A DNA stretch of 52,191 nucleotides from RGIG6353 sp045660745 (GTDB lineage Bacteria > Bacillota > Clostridia > Oscillospirales > SIG627): the NCBI GenBank assembly GCA_045660745.1, contig JAZREJ010000050.1, positions 1-52,191 on the forward strand. Reading direction: 5' to 3'. Positions within the stretch are counted from its first letter, which is position 1. Each line of letters starts with the position of its first letter. The translations under genes were made by a program, and so were the position numbers. This document shows, one piece after another, positions 1 to 7,985 of this stretch. The notes beneath the pieces were generated by a model that did not search any database, was not told where the DNA came from, and saw only the letters and a program-made list of their open reading frames with translations.

Positions 1-105
1 GAAAAGTTGGAAGAATACATACATTACTACAACAATGAGAGAATTTCTCTCAAATTAAAAGGAATGAGCCCAGTGCAATACCGAGCTCATTTACAAGCAA
101 TTTAA
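1..105 (+). CDS. IS3-family transposase, C-terminal end (partial)
   Basis: The first 34 codons in frame 1 read to a TAA at 103-105 and have the typical end of the integrase-type transposase (OrfB) of IS3/IS150-group elements: a YIxYYNxxR stretch followed by KLKGMSPVQYR. This C-terminal segment follows the last catalytic Glu of the DDE domain. The rest of the gene lies outside the window, so intactness cannot be judged. The element's terminal repeat follows 12 bases later, which supports the call. Confidence 0.85.
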   Translation, partial: EKLEEYIHYYNNERISLKLKGMSPVQYRAHLQAI

Positions 106-141
106 TATTTGATTTTTGTCTAAACTTTTGGGTTCACTTCA
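1..141 (+). mobile_element. Right end of an IS3-family (IS150-like) insertion sequence
   Basis: After the transposase stop, positions 117-141 read TGTCTAAACTTTTGGGTTCACTTCA, split here as TGTCTAAACTTTTGGG plus TTCACTTCA. This resembles the right inverted repeat of IS150-group elements, which end in a GTCCAACTTTTTGGG...TCACTTCA pattern. The left end and the target duplication are outside the window. The element lands about 17 bp downstream of the aminotransferase stop codon (158-160), so it did not break that gene. Confidence 0.75.
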
Positions 142-157
142 AAAGGCTCCGTTTTCT

Positions 158-1321
158 TTATGCAAGGACTGCTTTTTTGATTCTTTCGATTTCTGCGTCG
201 AGTGTTTTTTCGTCGGCGTCGGGGTCAACGTTTGCATAGACTATCTTATCAAGCAGATCGAGAGTTTTTAGGCACATATCGGGCTTATAATCGGGGATGA
301 TGTCGCGGTTTGCCTCCATCTTGAAGGGGTCCTTCAAGGGATTGAACGCGCCCCTCTTCTCCATGATGGGGTCCCAGTGGCGGTAAATGTGTCTGCCGGT
401 GTTTATAGGACGGAGGAGACGAAGCTCGCTTCCGACTCGTTCGGAGCGCTCTGCGGTTTCAAATCTCAAGGGGATGACCATCCCGCAGTCGCCCTTGATA
501 TCGTTTGAGGGGGCAATCTCTACAAACTTCGAAAGCTTATCCATCATATACGCCTTATTGCGTCTGAGGTCGGCAAGAAGCGGGTCGAGTCGGTCAAGCT
601 GAATATTCATGATTGCGGCACAAAGCTCGTTTGCTCTGTACTCACTTCCGCAGAAGGTCTTTGTGTTGAACTCCTGCATCTGGTTTCCGAAAAACGCTAC
701 CGCACTGCTGTCGTGATAGATCAAAGCAGGCTCGTATATTTCACGCTTGTTTGTTACGAGCGCACCGCCCTCGCCCGACGAAATAATCTTGAAGAAGTTG
801 AAGCTGAAGGCGCCCGCATCGCCGAAGGTGCCGAGTCTTTTACCATTGTAGCTTCCGCCGTCAGCCTGACAGGCGTCCTCAAGAATCTTTATGCCGTGCT
901 TGTCGGCAATTTTGCAAATGGCGTCCATATTACACGGGAAGCCCTGAATATGTACGGGCATTACCGCCTTTGTGGCGTGGGTTATTTTCCTCTCGAAATC
1001 CTCGGGGGAAAGGGTAAGGGTTTCATCGATATCGGCAATAACGGGAATGGCGCCCGCATTGACTACCGCCATGGCGGTTGAAATATAGGTGTAGGCGGGT
1101 ACTATAACCTGATCTCCCGGGCCTATTCCCATAGAAATAAGCGCGGTTTCAAGCGCCGCCTGACCGTTTGTCATGAAAATCGAATATTCCGTTCCGAATA
1201 CGCGTCTGAGCTTTTCCTCGACCTTGAAGGTCTCCTGCATTCCCGAATTGATTTTGAACATGCTTCGGGTTTCTATAACCTTGGTTATTTCTTCAATTTC
1301 TTCTCTGCCTATTCTGTACAT
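158..1321 (-). CDS. DegT/DnrJ/EryC1/StrS-family PLP-dependent aminotransferase
   Basis: This 387-residue protein is a full-length fold-type I aminotransferase of the DegT family, which usually aminates keto-sugar nucleotides or cyclitols. The TNGQAAL cofactor-phosphate loop is at about residues 51-57. EDACQA (148-153) supplies the Asp that pairs with the PLP pyridine nitrogen. The Schiff-base lysine is Lys178 in the FSFNFFK motif, followed by a GEGG loop. It is the second gene of a minus-strand operon: its ATG comes one base after the stop of the ceramidase-fold gene, so the two are probably translationally coupled. No sugar-nucleotide genes are nearby, so the substrate is unknown. An insertion sequence ends just past its stop codon. 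Confidence 0.88.
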   Translation of the reverse strand: MYRIGREEIEEITKVIETRSMFKINSGMQETFKVEEKLRRVFGTEYSIFMTNGQAALETALISMGIGPGDQVIVPAYTYISTAMAVVNAGAIPVIADIDETLTLSPEDFERKITHATKAVMPVHIQGFPCNMDAICKIADKHGIKILEDACQADGGSYNGKRLGTFGDAGAFSFNFFKIISSGEGGALVTNKREIYEPALIYHDSSAVAFFGNQMQEFNTKTFCGSEYRANELCAAIMNIQLDRLDPLLADLRRNKAYMMDKLSKFVEIAPSNDIKGDCGMVIPLRFETAERSERVGSELRLLRPINTGRHIYRHWDPIMEKRGAFNPLKDPFKMEANRDIIPDYKPDMCLKTLDLLDKIVYANVDPDADEKTLDAEIERIKKAVLA

Positions 1322-1322
1322 T

Positions 1323-2624
1323 TTATTTCTCCTCGTATAAATTTCTCAAAACCCTGAGGGTTTCGTTTACAAGCGCGGTATCAGCCGAATGTGAAATCGG
1401 CTGTATATATTTGTATAGGAAGGAATCAATCTCATAGCCTCCGCGACAGATATCCGTCTGTGCGGGAAAATAGCTTTCGGCACCGTTGCTGCAGGCAAGG
1501 CTCAAAGTGTAGGGGAAGGGTGAGTGCTTGGCGATTCGAAGTCCTATCTCCGAGAAAAGCTCGTACGGGAAGGAAACAACGGCAACCTCTCCTATAACGA
1601 TAAAATTATGTGGGACAAGCATCAGGCTTTTTTCCTCGTAGCCCGTATCGTAGGATTCAAGAACCCTTTCAAAATAATCTCTCATGCGTCCGAGGATGTT
1701 TATGGTGTTGCCCTCAAACTCTGCAAGCTTCTCCTTGACGAATTCAAGGTCATATCTCTTATCGAGGGGAAGCGCCATCTCGTCCTGCGCTGCGGCAAAT
1801 CGCGACGGCTTACTGTAAGATTTTATGGTGTTATAAATTCCGACCGCGTCAAGCGCCGCCTTGTTTCCTATTTCAAGAACGTAGGAATAGTCTCCCCCCG
1901 ACGTAAATGCGTTGGAAAGTCTCGGACCAACGTCCCCCTCGGGTCCGTTTACAAAGGCGGTTACGGCTTTGGTCTTTTTCTCAAGCACGTCGCACATGAC
2001 GCCCGACCAGTCCCTTGAAATATCGGTGGTCATTCCCGCACAGGTTCCGTGCATACCGTAATGAATAATGTTTGCAACGGGCTTGTGCTCCATATCTCGA
2101 AAGGCAATAACGGTCATCTGCGGATTGTAACAGCCCCACGGATTCTGTCCGAAATATACCGAGCCGTTCTCCAACACCTCGCGTCGGTTTACACCGACGT
2201 CGCTATTTCCGACGCCTATTCCCATTTCCACCTCAATGGGAGATGACATTGCCTCCTCAACCGCCTTGCGGATGCCGGGCAGGTATATTTTGTCACAAAA
2301 ATCTCTGTCTATATCTCCCCATCCGTACTCGCCCACGGTGTTGGGGCCCGAATGGGTGTGAGATGCGGAAAATAAAATATTCTCAAAGGGAACGCCCGTC
2401 TCCTGAGAAAGCGCGTGTCTTATACCGTTGTGAAGTTCTGTGTTCAATCCTCCCACGGCAACGCTTATCCAAAGCGCATGTGTTTCCTCGTTTTTAAAGT
2501 AAAAAGCAATCGCTGTAAGATCATCCCTTACAACGGTTGAATGAATGTTGGGACGGTAGCCGTAAAGGCAGGTCCCGATTTCGGGTGTGATTATCTGCTT
2601 TGAAACTCCCAAAAGCATACTCAT
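1323..2624 (-). CDS. Neutral/alkaline ceramidase-fold hydrolase, nucleophile serine absent
   Basis: The 433-residue protein matches the N-terminal catalytic domain of neutral/alkaline non-lysosomal ceramidases. It has the zinc-binding SHTHSGP motif (His89, His91) and a later His192 in a YGMHG context. In true neutral ceramidases the catalytic serine lies in GDVSPN; here the same place reads GDVGPR (residues 230-235), with Gly233 instead of Ser. The metal site is kept and the nucleophile lost, so ceramide hydrolysis is unlikely and the real reaction is unknown. No signal peptide is visible, so it is probably cytoplasmic. The ATG at 2624 follows an AGGAGG. It is first in an operon with the DegT aminotransferase and has a divergent AraC-type regulator upstream. 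Confidence 0.75.
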   Translation of the reverse strand: MSMLLGVSKQIITPEIGTCLYGYRPNIHSTVVRDDLTAIAFYFKNEETHALWISVAVGGLNTELHNGIRHALSQETGVPFENILFSASHTHSGPNTVGEYGWGDIDRDFCDKIYLPGIRKAVEEAMSSPIEVEMGIGVGNSDVGVNRREVLENGSVYFGQNPWGCYNPQMTVIAFRDMEHKPVANIIHYGMHGTCAGMTTDISRDWSGVMCDVLEKKTKAVTAFVNGPEGDVGPRLSNAFTSGGDYSYVLEIGNKAALDAVGIYNTIKSYSKPSRFAAAQDEMALPLDKRYDLEFVKEKLAEFEGNTINILGRMRDYFERVLESYDTGYEEKSLMLVPHNFIVIGEVAVVSFPYELFSEIGLRIAKHSPFPYTLSLACSNGAESYFPAQTDICRGGYEIDSFLYKYIQPISHSADTALVNETLRVLRNLYEEK

Positions 2625-2728
2625 AAAGGCCTCCTCGGACGAAGAACGGGGATTCTGTCAGCGTTTTTCAAGATAACGCTCCGCGAAAAATATTCCGCAA
2701 GAGACATATTTGTCTCCGTCTTAATTTT

Positions 2729-2756
2729 ATTATACGCAACAGCGCTTAATTTTCAA
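2729..2756 (-). promoter_or_regulatory. Promoter of the ceramidase-fold/aminotransferase operon
   Basis: On the minus strand a TTGAAA (2756-2751) and a perfect TATAAT (2734-2729) are 16 bp apart, about 100 bases upstream of the operon start. It faces away from the AraC-family gene promoter, whose -35 begins 46 bp to the right. Confidence 0.7.
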
Positions 2757-2801
2757 GGGCTAAAACTGATTTAAAATTCGCAAAAATTTACTCGTGCAAG
2801 G

Positions 2802-2830
2802 TTGCGTAAGTCTTGAATATGTGCTATAAT
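2802..2830 (+). promoter_or_regulatory. Promoter of the AraC-family regulator
   Basis: TTGCGT (2802-2807) and TATAAT (2825-2830) are separated by 17 bp. Transcription should start near 2837. This rules out the upstream ATG at 2813 and supports the start at 2849. Confidence 0.65.
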
Positions 2831-2848
2831 CCCTTTGAGGTGAATATT

Positions 2849-3688
2849 ATGCTTTACCAAAAATTGCTTATGAAGGCGGATTCCTACACGCTTGGCTACA
2901 GCAAGCGTGGTACAAAATTTCAAAGACACCGACATCCCGAATTCGAATTCAACTACTGTCTGTCGGGGGATGGCTACAAGACGGTGATAGACGGCACCGA
3001 GTATGAGATGTCCGAGGGGATGCTGCTCGCGGTCGGAGGCATGGAGGGACACGAATACGAGTATACGTCATCTCTCCCCTCAAGCGCCGTGACAGTAACT
3101 CTTGTTGTAGGCTCGGTTTTCCTCGGGGAATATTACGAGCCCTTTTCAAAGGCGATTTTCAAAAGCCCGGTTTTCAATTTAAAGGAGGAGCGTTATGCCG
3201 AGCTTAAGAGCATTTTCGACGAGCTTGCGGAATGCGCTTCGTCCGAAAAGACAAGCTACTCAAAGCTTCTTGAAAGAGGGAAGGTATACGTTGCCTGCGC
3301 CCTCATTTTAAAGCACCTTATCGAGCCGTCTTCGGAGGTGGGAGACTCCTCGGCGCTTATCAGCATTTCAAATATCGAAAAGGCGGTAGAGTACATAAAC
3401 ACCCACAGTACAGCCCCCGTAACGGTAGCGGAAGTCGCGGCATCCTGCGGATACAGTGAAAGCAACTTCTGCAAGCATTTCAAAAAAATAACGGGTACAT
3501 CTTTTCATTCCGCTCTTAACCGAAAAAGAGTCCAAAACGCTTGCGCGATTCTCAAAACCTCCTCTCTGCCTTTGGAAGAGGTTGCAGCCGAGACAGGCTT
3601 TGCGGATGCGAAAAGCCTTTGTCGAGTGTTCAAGAAGGTGACGGGCATCACCCCGACAAAATACAGAAAGTCGGAAGAGAGCACTTGA
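2849..3688 (+). CDS. AraC-family transcriptional regulator with cupin sensor domain
   Basis: The 279-residue protein has an N-terminal cupin-like sensor (HRHPEFEFNY at residues 27-36, a typical HxHxxxE strand) and a C-terminal AraC/XylS double helix-turn-helix (about residues 170-279) ending in GITPTKYRK. A longer in-frame start exists at 2813, but it lies within or before the predicted promoter. The ATG at 2849 has a GAGG eight bases upstream. The gene diverges from the ceramidase-fold/aminotransferase operon, so it probably controls that operon in response to a small ligand. The ligand is unknown. Confidence 0.85.
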   Translation: MLYQKLLMKADSYTLGYSKRGTKFQRHRHPEFEFNYCLSGDGYKTVIDGTEYEMSEGMLLAVGGMEGHEYEYTSSLPSSAVTVTLVVGSVFLGEYYEPFSKAIFKSPVFNLKEERYAELKSIFDELAECASSEKTSYSKLLERGKVYVACALILKHLIEPSSEVGDSSALISISNIEKAVEYINTHSTAPVTVAEVAASCGYSESNFCKHFKKITGTSFHSALNRKRVQNACAILKTSSLPLEEVAAETGFADAKSLCRVFKKVTGITPTKYRKSEEST

Positions 3689-3775
3689 GCAGTATTATCC
3701 AAGAATATATCAAGATAGTCATTGCGCGAGGCACCTCACTTTTAAGTCGAAGAAAGTCGATTTTCGGATCCTTTA

Positions 3776-3804
3776 TTGATTTATTGAAATAACTATTGTA
3801 TAAT
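3776..3804 (+). promoter_or_regulatory. Promoter of the M20 peptidase gene
   Basis: TTGATT (3776-3781) and TATAAT (3799-3804) with a 17 bp spacer lie directly upstream of the GGAGG (3815-3819) used by the gene starting at 3827. Confidence 0.6.
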
Positions 3805-3826
3805 TTATCAAAACGGAGGTGTTGCT

Positions 3827-4975
3827 ATGCTTTTTAAAACAATCGACGAGCTTGAGTCAAAATATCTTGATTTGCTTGAAGATATATGCAATATTGAAAG
3901 CCCTACGAATTTCAAAGAGGGAGTTGACAAGGTTGGAAAATATCTTGCCGATTTCGCAAATAAAAAAGGGTGGAAAACAGAAGTCCTGCATATTGAAAAC
4001 GCAGGAGATCCGATTTCCATCACCATGAATTCCGAAGCTACACTTGAACCCGTGGTTTTTTCGGGACATATTGACACAGTTCATCCGCTCGGGCTTTTTA
4101 AAGCTCCGATGGTAACAAGGGATGAAAAAAACATGTACGGCCCCGGAACTCTTGACTGTAAGGGTGGTGTTGCGGCATCGCTTTTGGCTATGGATGCCCT
4201 TGAAAAATGTGGCTTCAAGGCTCGTCCCGTAAAGCTTATAATTCAGACCGATGAGGAAACGGGAAGCCGTACAAGCGGCAAAAAGACGATTGACTATATG
4301 ATAGAGCAATCACAGGGCGCCGTAGCCTTTTTCAACACGGAGGGCATTGCAGACGACGAAAATAAAATCACTCTTGCCAGAAAAGGAATTGCACGATTTG
4401 AATTCAGGGTTCACGGGAAGGCAGCGCATTCCGCAACCTGTCACAACAAAGGTGCAAGTGCTATTCTGGAAGCCTCTCACAAGATAATCGAGCTTGAAAA
4501 ATTCAAGGAAAAAGAAGGCATCACCTGTAACTGCGGCGTTATTTTCGGAGGCACTGTTGCAAACTCTGTTGCCGAAGAATGTACATTCACGGCAGACTTC
4601 CGTTATAAGACCCCCGAAGACCTTGAAAGATTGCAAAAAGCCGTACAAACAATCGCCGGAACGGTTTACACGCACAACACGTCTTGCGAGGCGGTGCAGA
4701 TAAGCGACAGACCTTGTATGCCACTTTCACAAAAGAATCTTGACCTTCTTGATAAAATAAATAAAATATATGAAAAAACAGGACTGCCGATTTACAACTA
4801 CAGAGAGGCGCTTGGGGGCTCGGATGCGGCATACATAACGCTTGCCGACATCCCGTGTATTGACAGTATAGGCTTGAGTGGTAACGGCGGCCACTCCATT
4901 GATGAATTTATACTCATCTCCTCCCTTGCTGAGTGCGCAAAGAGACTTGCTTCGGTGGCAATGTATATACAATAA
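3827..4975 (+). CDS. M20-family zinc metallopeptidase (carboxypeptidase G2/ArgE-like)
   Basis: This 382-residue cytoplasmic enzyme belongs to the M20 di-zinc peptidases, which remove an amino acid from small peptides or acylated amino acids. Ligands are visible in order: His81 and Asp83 in SGHIDTVHP, Asp110 in YGPGTLDCKGG, and the catalytic/ligand Glu pair in the DEETGS motif (residues 142-147). A dimerisation-domain insert follows (from about residue 185), and the end carries GNGGHS with the last His ligand. The start has a GGAGG eight bases upstream. It stands alone, with its own promoter and a strong terminator. The substrate cannot be predicted. Confidence 0.85.
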   Translation: MLFKTIDELESKYLDLLEDICNIESPTNFKEGVDKVGKYLADFANKKGWKTEVLHIENAGDPISITMNSEATLEPVVFSGHIDTVHPLGLFKAPMVTRDEKNMYGPGTLDCKGGVAASLLAMDALEKCGFKARPVKLIIQTDEETGSRTSGKKTIDYMIEQSQGAVAFFNTEGIADDENKITLARKGIARFEFRVHGKAAHSATCHNKGASAILEASHKIIELEKFKEKEGITCNCGVIFGGTVANSVAEECTFTADFRYKTPEDLERLQKAVQTIAGTVYTHNTSCEAVQISDRPCMPLSQKNLDLLDKINKIYEKTGLPIYNYREALGGSDAAYITLADIPCIDSIGLSGNGGHSIDEFILISSLAECAKRLASVAMYIQ

Positions 4976-4980
4976 TAATT

Positions 4981-5005
4981 AAAGGGGCTGAAATTCAGCC
5001 CCTTT
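4981..5005. terminator. Bidirectional intrinsic terminator
   Basis: Stem AAAGGGGCTG/CAGCCCCTTT (4981-4990 with 4996-5005) with A-rich and T-rich flanks sits between two convergent genes, the M20 peptidase and mgtC, and can serve both. Confidence 0.9.
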
Positions 5006-5009
5006 CGTT

Positions 5010-5708
5010 TTAAAACGTTATTGCCTGTATATCCTCGTGTTCATTAAACGCTTCCATAATTCCCGAAACGTCAATCTCGCGGTCGCCTTTTACGGTAAGT
5101 GTCACGGTAAAATATCCGTCGTCCCCAAGAGACACCTTGGTTTCGGATACATCAATCTGTTTTTCCAAAAGAAGCGTCTTGAATTTTTCAAGCGCATTGG
5201 GTGTATTCTTAAGGCGCACCACCATTTCAACCGTCACGTCGTTTGCAAGCACCTTGTCAAAGCCGATGAGGAAGGTGTGGAATACTATCTGAATAAGGAC
5301 GATAAGAAGAGTTGCGATAATACCCGTTATGTAAAGTCCGCTTCCGACAGCCATACCGACAGCCGCCGTAGACCAGATGCCCGCTGCGGTAGTAAGTCCC
5401 TTGATGTTCATTCCTTTAACAAATATCATACCCGCACCGAGAAAGCTTATGCCCGGGATGATGTTGGAGGCAACACGGCCCGCATCAAAGTCAAGTGAGT
5501 CGGCAAAGCCGTATTTGGATACGACCATAACGAGTGCGGCACCCAGTGCCACGATAAGGTGTGTGCGGAATCCTGCGTCCTTCTGTCTTAGGGTGCGTTC
5601 AATACCGATAACACCGCCGCAAAGACAGGCTATAAATATTCTGAGTAAGTATATCCATTCGGGAGAAGACGAAATCTCTTCCCAACAATCTGCAAAAAAC
5701 TTTTCCAT
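5010..5708 (-). CDS. mgtC: MgtC/SapB-family membrane protein
   Basis: This 232-residue membrane protein has the MgtC signature: GIERTLRQKDAGFRTH (residues 35-50), GISFLGAGMIF (86-96) and GLTTAAGIWSTAAVG (104-118). Four to five hydrophobic helices fill residues 20-150. The last 80 or so residues form a soluble ACT-like domain. MgtC proteins are linked to growth at low magnesium and to control of membrane ATP synthase in pathogens; the role in commensal Clostridia is not established. The ATG follows an AAGGAG. The gene appears monocistronic. Confidence 0.85.
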   Translation of the reverse strand: MEKFFADCWEEISSSPEWIYLLRIFIACLCGGVIGIERTLRQKDAGFRTHLIVALGAALVMVVSKYGFADSLDFDAGRVASNIIPGISFLGAGMIFVKGMNIKGLTTAAGIWSTAAVGMAVGSGLYITGIIATLLIVLIQIVFHTFLIGFDKVLANDVTVEMVVRLKNTPNALEKFKTLLLEKQIDVSETKVSLGDDGYFTVTLTVKGDREIDVSGIMEAFNEHEDIQAITF

Positions 5709-5735
5709 AAATGCTCCTTAAGTATAATGTGCTAT

Positions 5736-5764
5736 ATTTTATCATGGAATTGTAAAAAAATCAA
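5736..5764 (-). promoter_or_regulatory. Putative mgtC promoter
   Basis: On the minus strand TTGATT (5764-5759) and TAAAAT (5741-5736) are 17 bp apart, about 28 bases upstream of the mgtC start. The leader is therefore short, with no room for a magnesium-sensing leader RNA. Confidence 0.5.
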
Positions 5765-5879
5765 TAGCTTTACATAAAATATTAAAAGTTTTTAAAATGT
5801 ACTATATTTAAGCCATAAAACGGGATTTTTTACCTTAGAAACAAAAAAGAGCTTTACAAGTTCTTTACAAACATCGTAC

Positions 5880-5907
5880 TTGACAAAATTTTTTTGTATG
5901 GTACAAT
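5880..5907 (+). promoter_or_regulatory. Promoter of the deacetylase-family gene
   Basis: A perfect TTGACA (5880-5885) and TACAAT (5902-5907) with a 16 bp spacer. GAGG (5920-5923) and the ATG at 5931 follow. Confidence 0.7.
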
Positions 5908-5930
5908 AAATAAAAAAACGAGGTATAATT

Positions 5931-6779
5931 ATGGCTCCGATATACATGAAATTTCCCGAAGGACGCTCAAAAGCACTCACTTTCAGCTACGACGACGGCG
6001 TTATTCAGGACAAGCGTCTTGTTGAGCTTTTTAATAAGTATTCTTTAAAGGCAACCTTCAATCTTTGCTCTAACATATTCTATGACAGACGTGCGGGAGA
6101 TGTTACTGATTGGTGGAAGCCCATGACACTCGAGGAAGCGAAAGCTCTCTTTGTTGATTCGGGTCACGAGGTTGCCCTCCACTCTCATAACCATCCGTAT
6201 CCCCATCATATGACACGCGAAGCCATGACCTGGGAAACCGTCAAAAATCGCGAAGTGCTTGAACGGGAATTCGGATGTATCGTCAAGGGCATGGCATACC
6301 CGCAAGGCACATACTCGGACGAGGTGCTTGAGGCGCTCAAGGCATCGGGAGTTGCATATTCGCGCACAATAAATAATACTCATAATTTCTCTTTCCCGCC
6401 CGAAAATTGGCTCACTCTCAATCCCACCTGTCATCACAATGACAAAGAAATTTTCGAGCTTGCCGAAAAGTTTATGTCGCTTGACTACGGTGTTGCCGAA
6501 ATGTTTTATATTTGGGGACATTCCTATGAGTTTGATCAAAACGGTAACTGGGAGCACATGGAAAAGCTTTGCGAAAAGCTTTCGGGCAAAGATAATATAT
6601 GGTACGCCACAAACATTGAGATATACAACTACAAAAAAGCGTTTGACAGTTTGGAGATGACACTTGAAGGAGATATTATTCATAACCCTACGTCAACCGA
6701 CGTGTGGATAAGACGCAATTCCAACCTATTTGAATCGAAAGTATACCATATCCCCGCAGGAGAAACAGTAAAATTCTAA
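5931..6779 (+). CDS. NodB-type polysaccharide deacetylase family protein (cytoplasmic)
   Basis: The 282-residue protein carries NodB-homology motifs of carbohydrate esterase family 4: TFSYDDG (Asp21/Asp22, catalytic base and metal ligand), an HSHNH motif at residues 84-88 supplying the two His ligands, and AYPQG (122-126) in place of the usual RPPxG. It has no signal peptide, so unlike cell-wall deacetylases it should act inside the cell on a soluble N-acetylated or other acylated substrate. It has its own promoter and terminator. The exact substrate is unknown. Confidence 0.8.
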   Translation: MAPIYMKFPEGRSKALTFSYDDGVIQDKRLVELFNKYSLKATFNLCSNIFYDRRAGDVTDWWKPMTLEEAKALFVDSGHEVALHSHNHPYPHHMTREAMTWETVKNREVLEREFGCIVKGMAYPQGTYSDEVLEALKASGVAYSRTINNTHNFSFPPENWLTLNPTCHHNDKEIFELAEKFMSLDYGVAEMFYIWGHSYEFDQNGNWEHMEKLCEKLSGKDNIWYATNIEIYNYKKAFDSLEMTLEGDIIHNPTSTDVWIRRNSNLFESKVYHIPAGETVKF

Positions 6780-6820
6780 ATAAAAACCGACAAACGGCAT
6801 ACATAGAATAGTTTTATACA

Positions 6821-6848
6821 AAAAGGACGAGAGAAATCTCGTCCTTTT
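6821..6848. terminator. Intrinsic terminator
   Basis: A 12 bp stem (AAAAGGACGAGA with TCTCGTCCTTTT) closed by a GAAA tetraloop, with a T-run on either strand. It ends the deacetylase gene and can also serve the convergent lipoprotein gene. Confidence 0.9.
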
Positions 6849-6969
6849 TGCTCATCTGTTTGCATGTTGTAATGTTTTTTGCAGTTATTTATGTTTTTTC
6901 AATAAAAAACCGCTTCACGAAAAATGCCTCGGGATGATTTTTATACAAAAAAATCATAGCTCTCCATTT

Positions 6970-7782
6970 TTATTTTGACATATCAAAAGAGAATCCGTTA
7001 TAAGAAAAAGCACGATACGCATCAAGCAAAAGTTGTTTTTTCTCGCTGTCGGTGGCTATGCTGAAATCGCTTCCGAGAACGTATTTCCAGACAAGTCCCA
7101 TATCCTCGTGCTCATTGTAAAAGCTTTCGGAGGCTTTCGTGTATTCATCTTCTGTTGCTGTTTTATTTTCAACGGTGTATTCCTTCAACGGGGGAAGCGA
7201 GGGGTCTTGATTAGGATACCAATACTCACTGAAAAAGGGTTCTTCAAACACCTTTCCTTCTTTTATATACACCTTTTCGTAGCTAAGAATCCCTTCGTTG
7301 GCTCCTACATGAACGTAATCTGCAAAGAGATAGTTAAGAGAGGCGTCCGACTTGTTTTTAAAAAGCTTCGAGTCGCCTGCCATATAATAATAGTCAACAC
7401 CAGCACCGCCTATCTCCACGGACTCTTGGGGAATTTCGGTAACACGCCGTGTTTGGAGATTGATCGTGTAGAAGGTGTTATAGCTGTATCTTCCGCTTCC
7501 GTCACATACGCTTGTGATAAGCTCCAAAACGCCGTCAAAATCAAGATCTATGAGACAGTATCCGTGTCCGTTTAGCGGTTGGCTTTCGCCGTTGTACATC
7601 CATGCGTCACTCTCGGACAAGTAAATATTCGCCGCTTCTTCGGCGGTGAGGGATTCAATGGTCTGTGTACTGTCAGTGGGAGTATTTTCCGAAGCTGCAG
7701 AGCTGCTGTTTTCATCCGCACAGCCGATAGCACAAAGAATCAATACAACACATAAAAAAGCAAAAACGTAAAGCTTCTTCAC
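6970..7782 (-). CDS. Hypothetical lipoprotein with aspartate-rich repeat-like segment
   Basis: The 270-residue protein begins with a lipoprotein signal peptide whose lipobox ends in AIGC, with the lipidated cysteine at residue 21. A Ser/Thr/Glu-rich linker follows. The mature part contains DLDFDGVLEL, a calcium-loop-like motif seen in many Clostridial extracellular proteins of unknown function. The start is GTG at 7782, chosen because AAGGAGG lies seven to eight bases upstream and the lysine-rich signal peptide starts there. It should be anchored to the outer face of the membrane. I do not recognise a specific function. Confidence 0.7.
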   Translation of the reverse strand: MKKLYVFAFLCVVLILCAIGCADENSSSAASENTPTDSTQTIESLTAEEAANIYLSESDAWMYNGESQPLNGHGYCLIDLDFDGVLELITSVCDGSGRYSYNTFYTINLQTRRVTEIPQESVEIGGAGVDYYYMAGDSKLFKNKSDASLNYLFADYVHVGANEGILSYEKVYIKEGKVFEEPFFSEYWYPNQDPSLPPLKEYTVENKTATEDEYTKASESFYNEHEDMGLVWKYVLGSDFSIATDSEKKQLLLDAYRAFSYNGFSFDMSK

Positions 7783-7823
7783 AATAAACCTCCTTATTAA
7801 AATAAATCACGTGTTTTTAAAAT

Positions 7824-7832
7824 ATTATACCA
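7824..7832 (-). promoter_or_regulatory. Extended -10 promoter element of the lipoprotein gene
   Basis: The minus strand reads TGGTATAAT (7832-7824), an extended -10 about 42 bases upstream of the GTG start. No good -35 is visible. Confidence 0.4.
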
Positions 7833-7918
7833 TTAAAATAATTAAAAATAAATAGCTTCACAAAAATTTAACACTCGATATCCAACCGCAGATTGACTTT
7901 CAAACAACTAATTGATAA

Positions 7919-7947
7919 TTGAAAAAACTTTGTGCTTGTGCTATGAT
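7919..7947 (+). promoter_or_regulatory. Promoter of the XRE regulator gene
   Basis: TTGAAA (7919-7924), a 17 bp spacer ending in TGC, and TATGAT (7942-7947). The 8 bp palindrome CACCGGTG (7955-7962) lies just past the predicted start site and could be an operator. Confidence 0.6.
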
Positions 7948-7985
7948 ATATTCACACCGGTGATAACAGTTTTTTGGAGGTTTAT

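Noticed and set aside
7955..7962. CACCGGTG palindrome ahead of the XRE gene
   Set aside because: Only 8 bp and found once, so it is kept as a note on the promoter rather than as an independent operator call.
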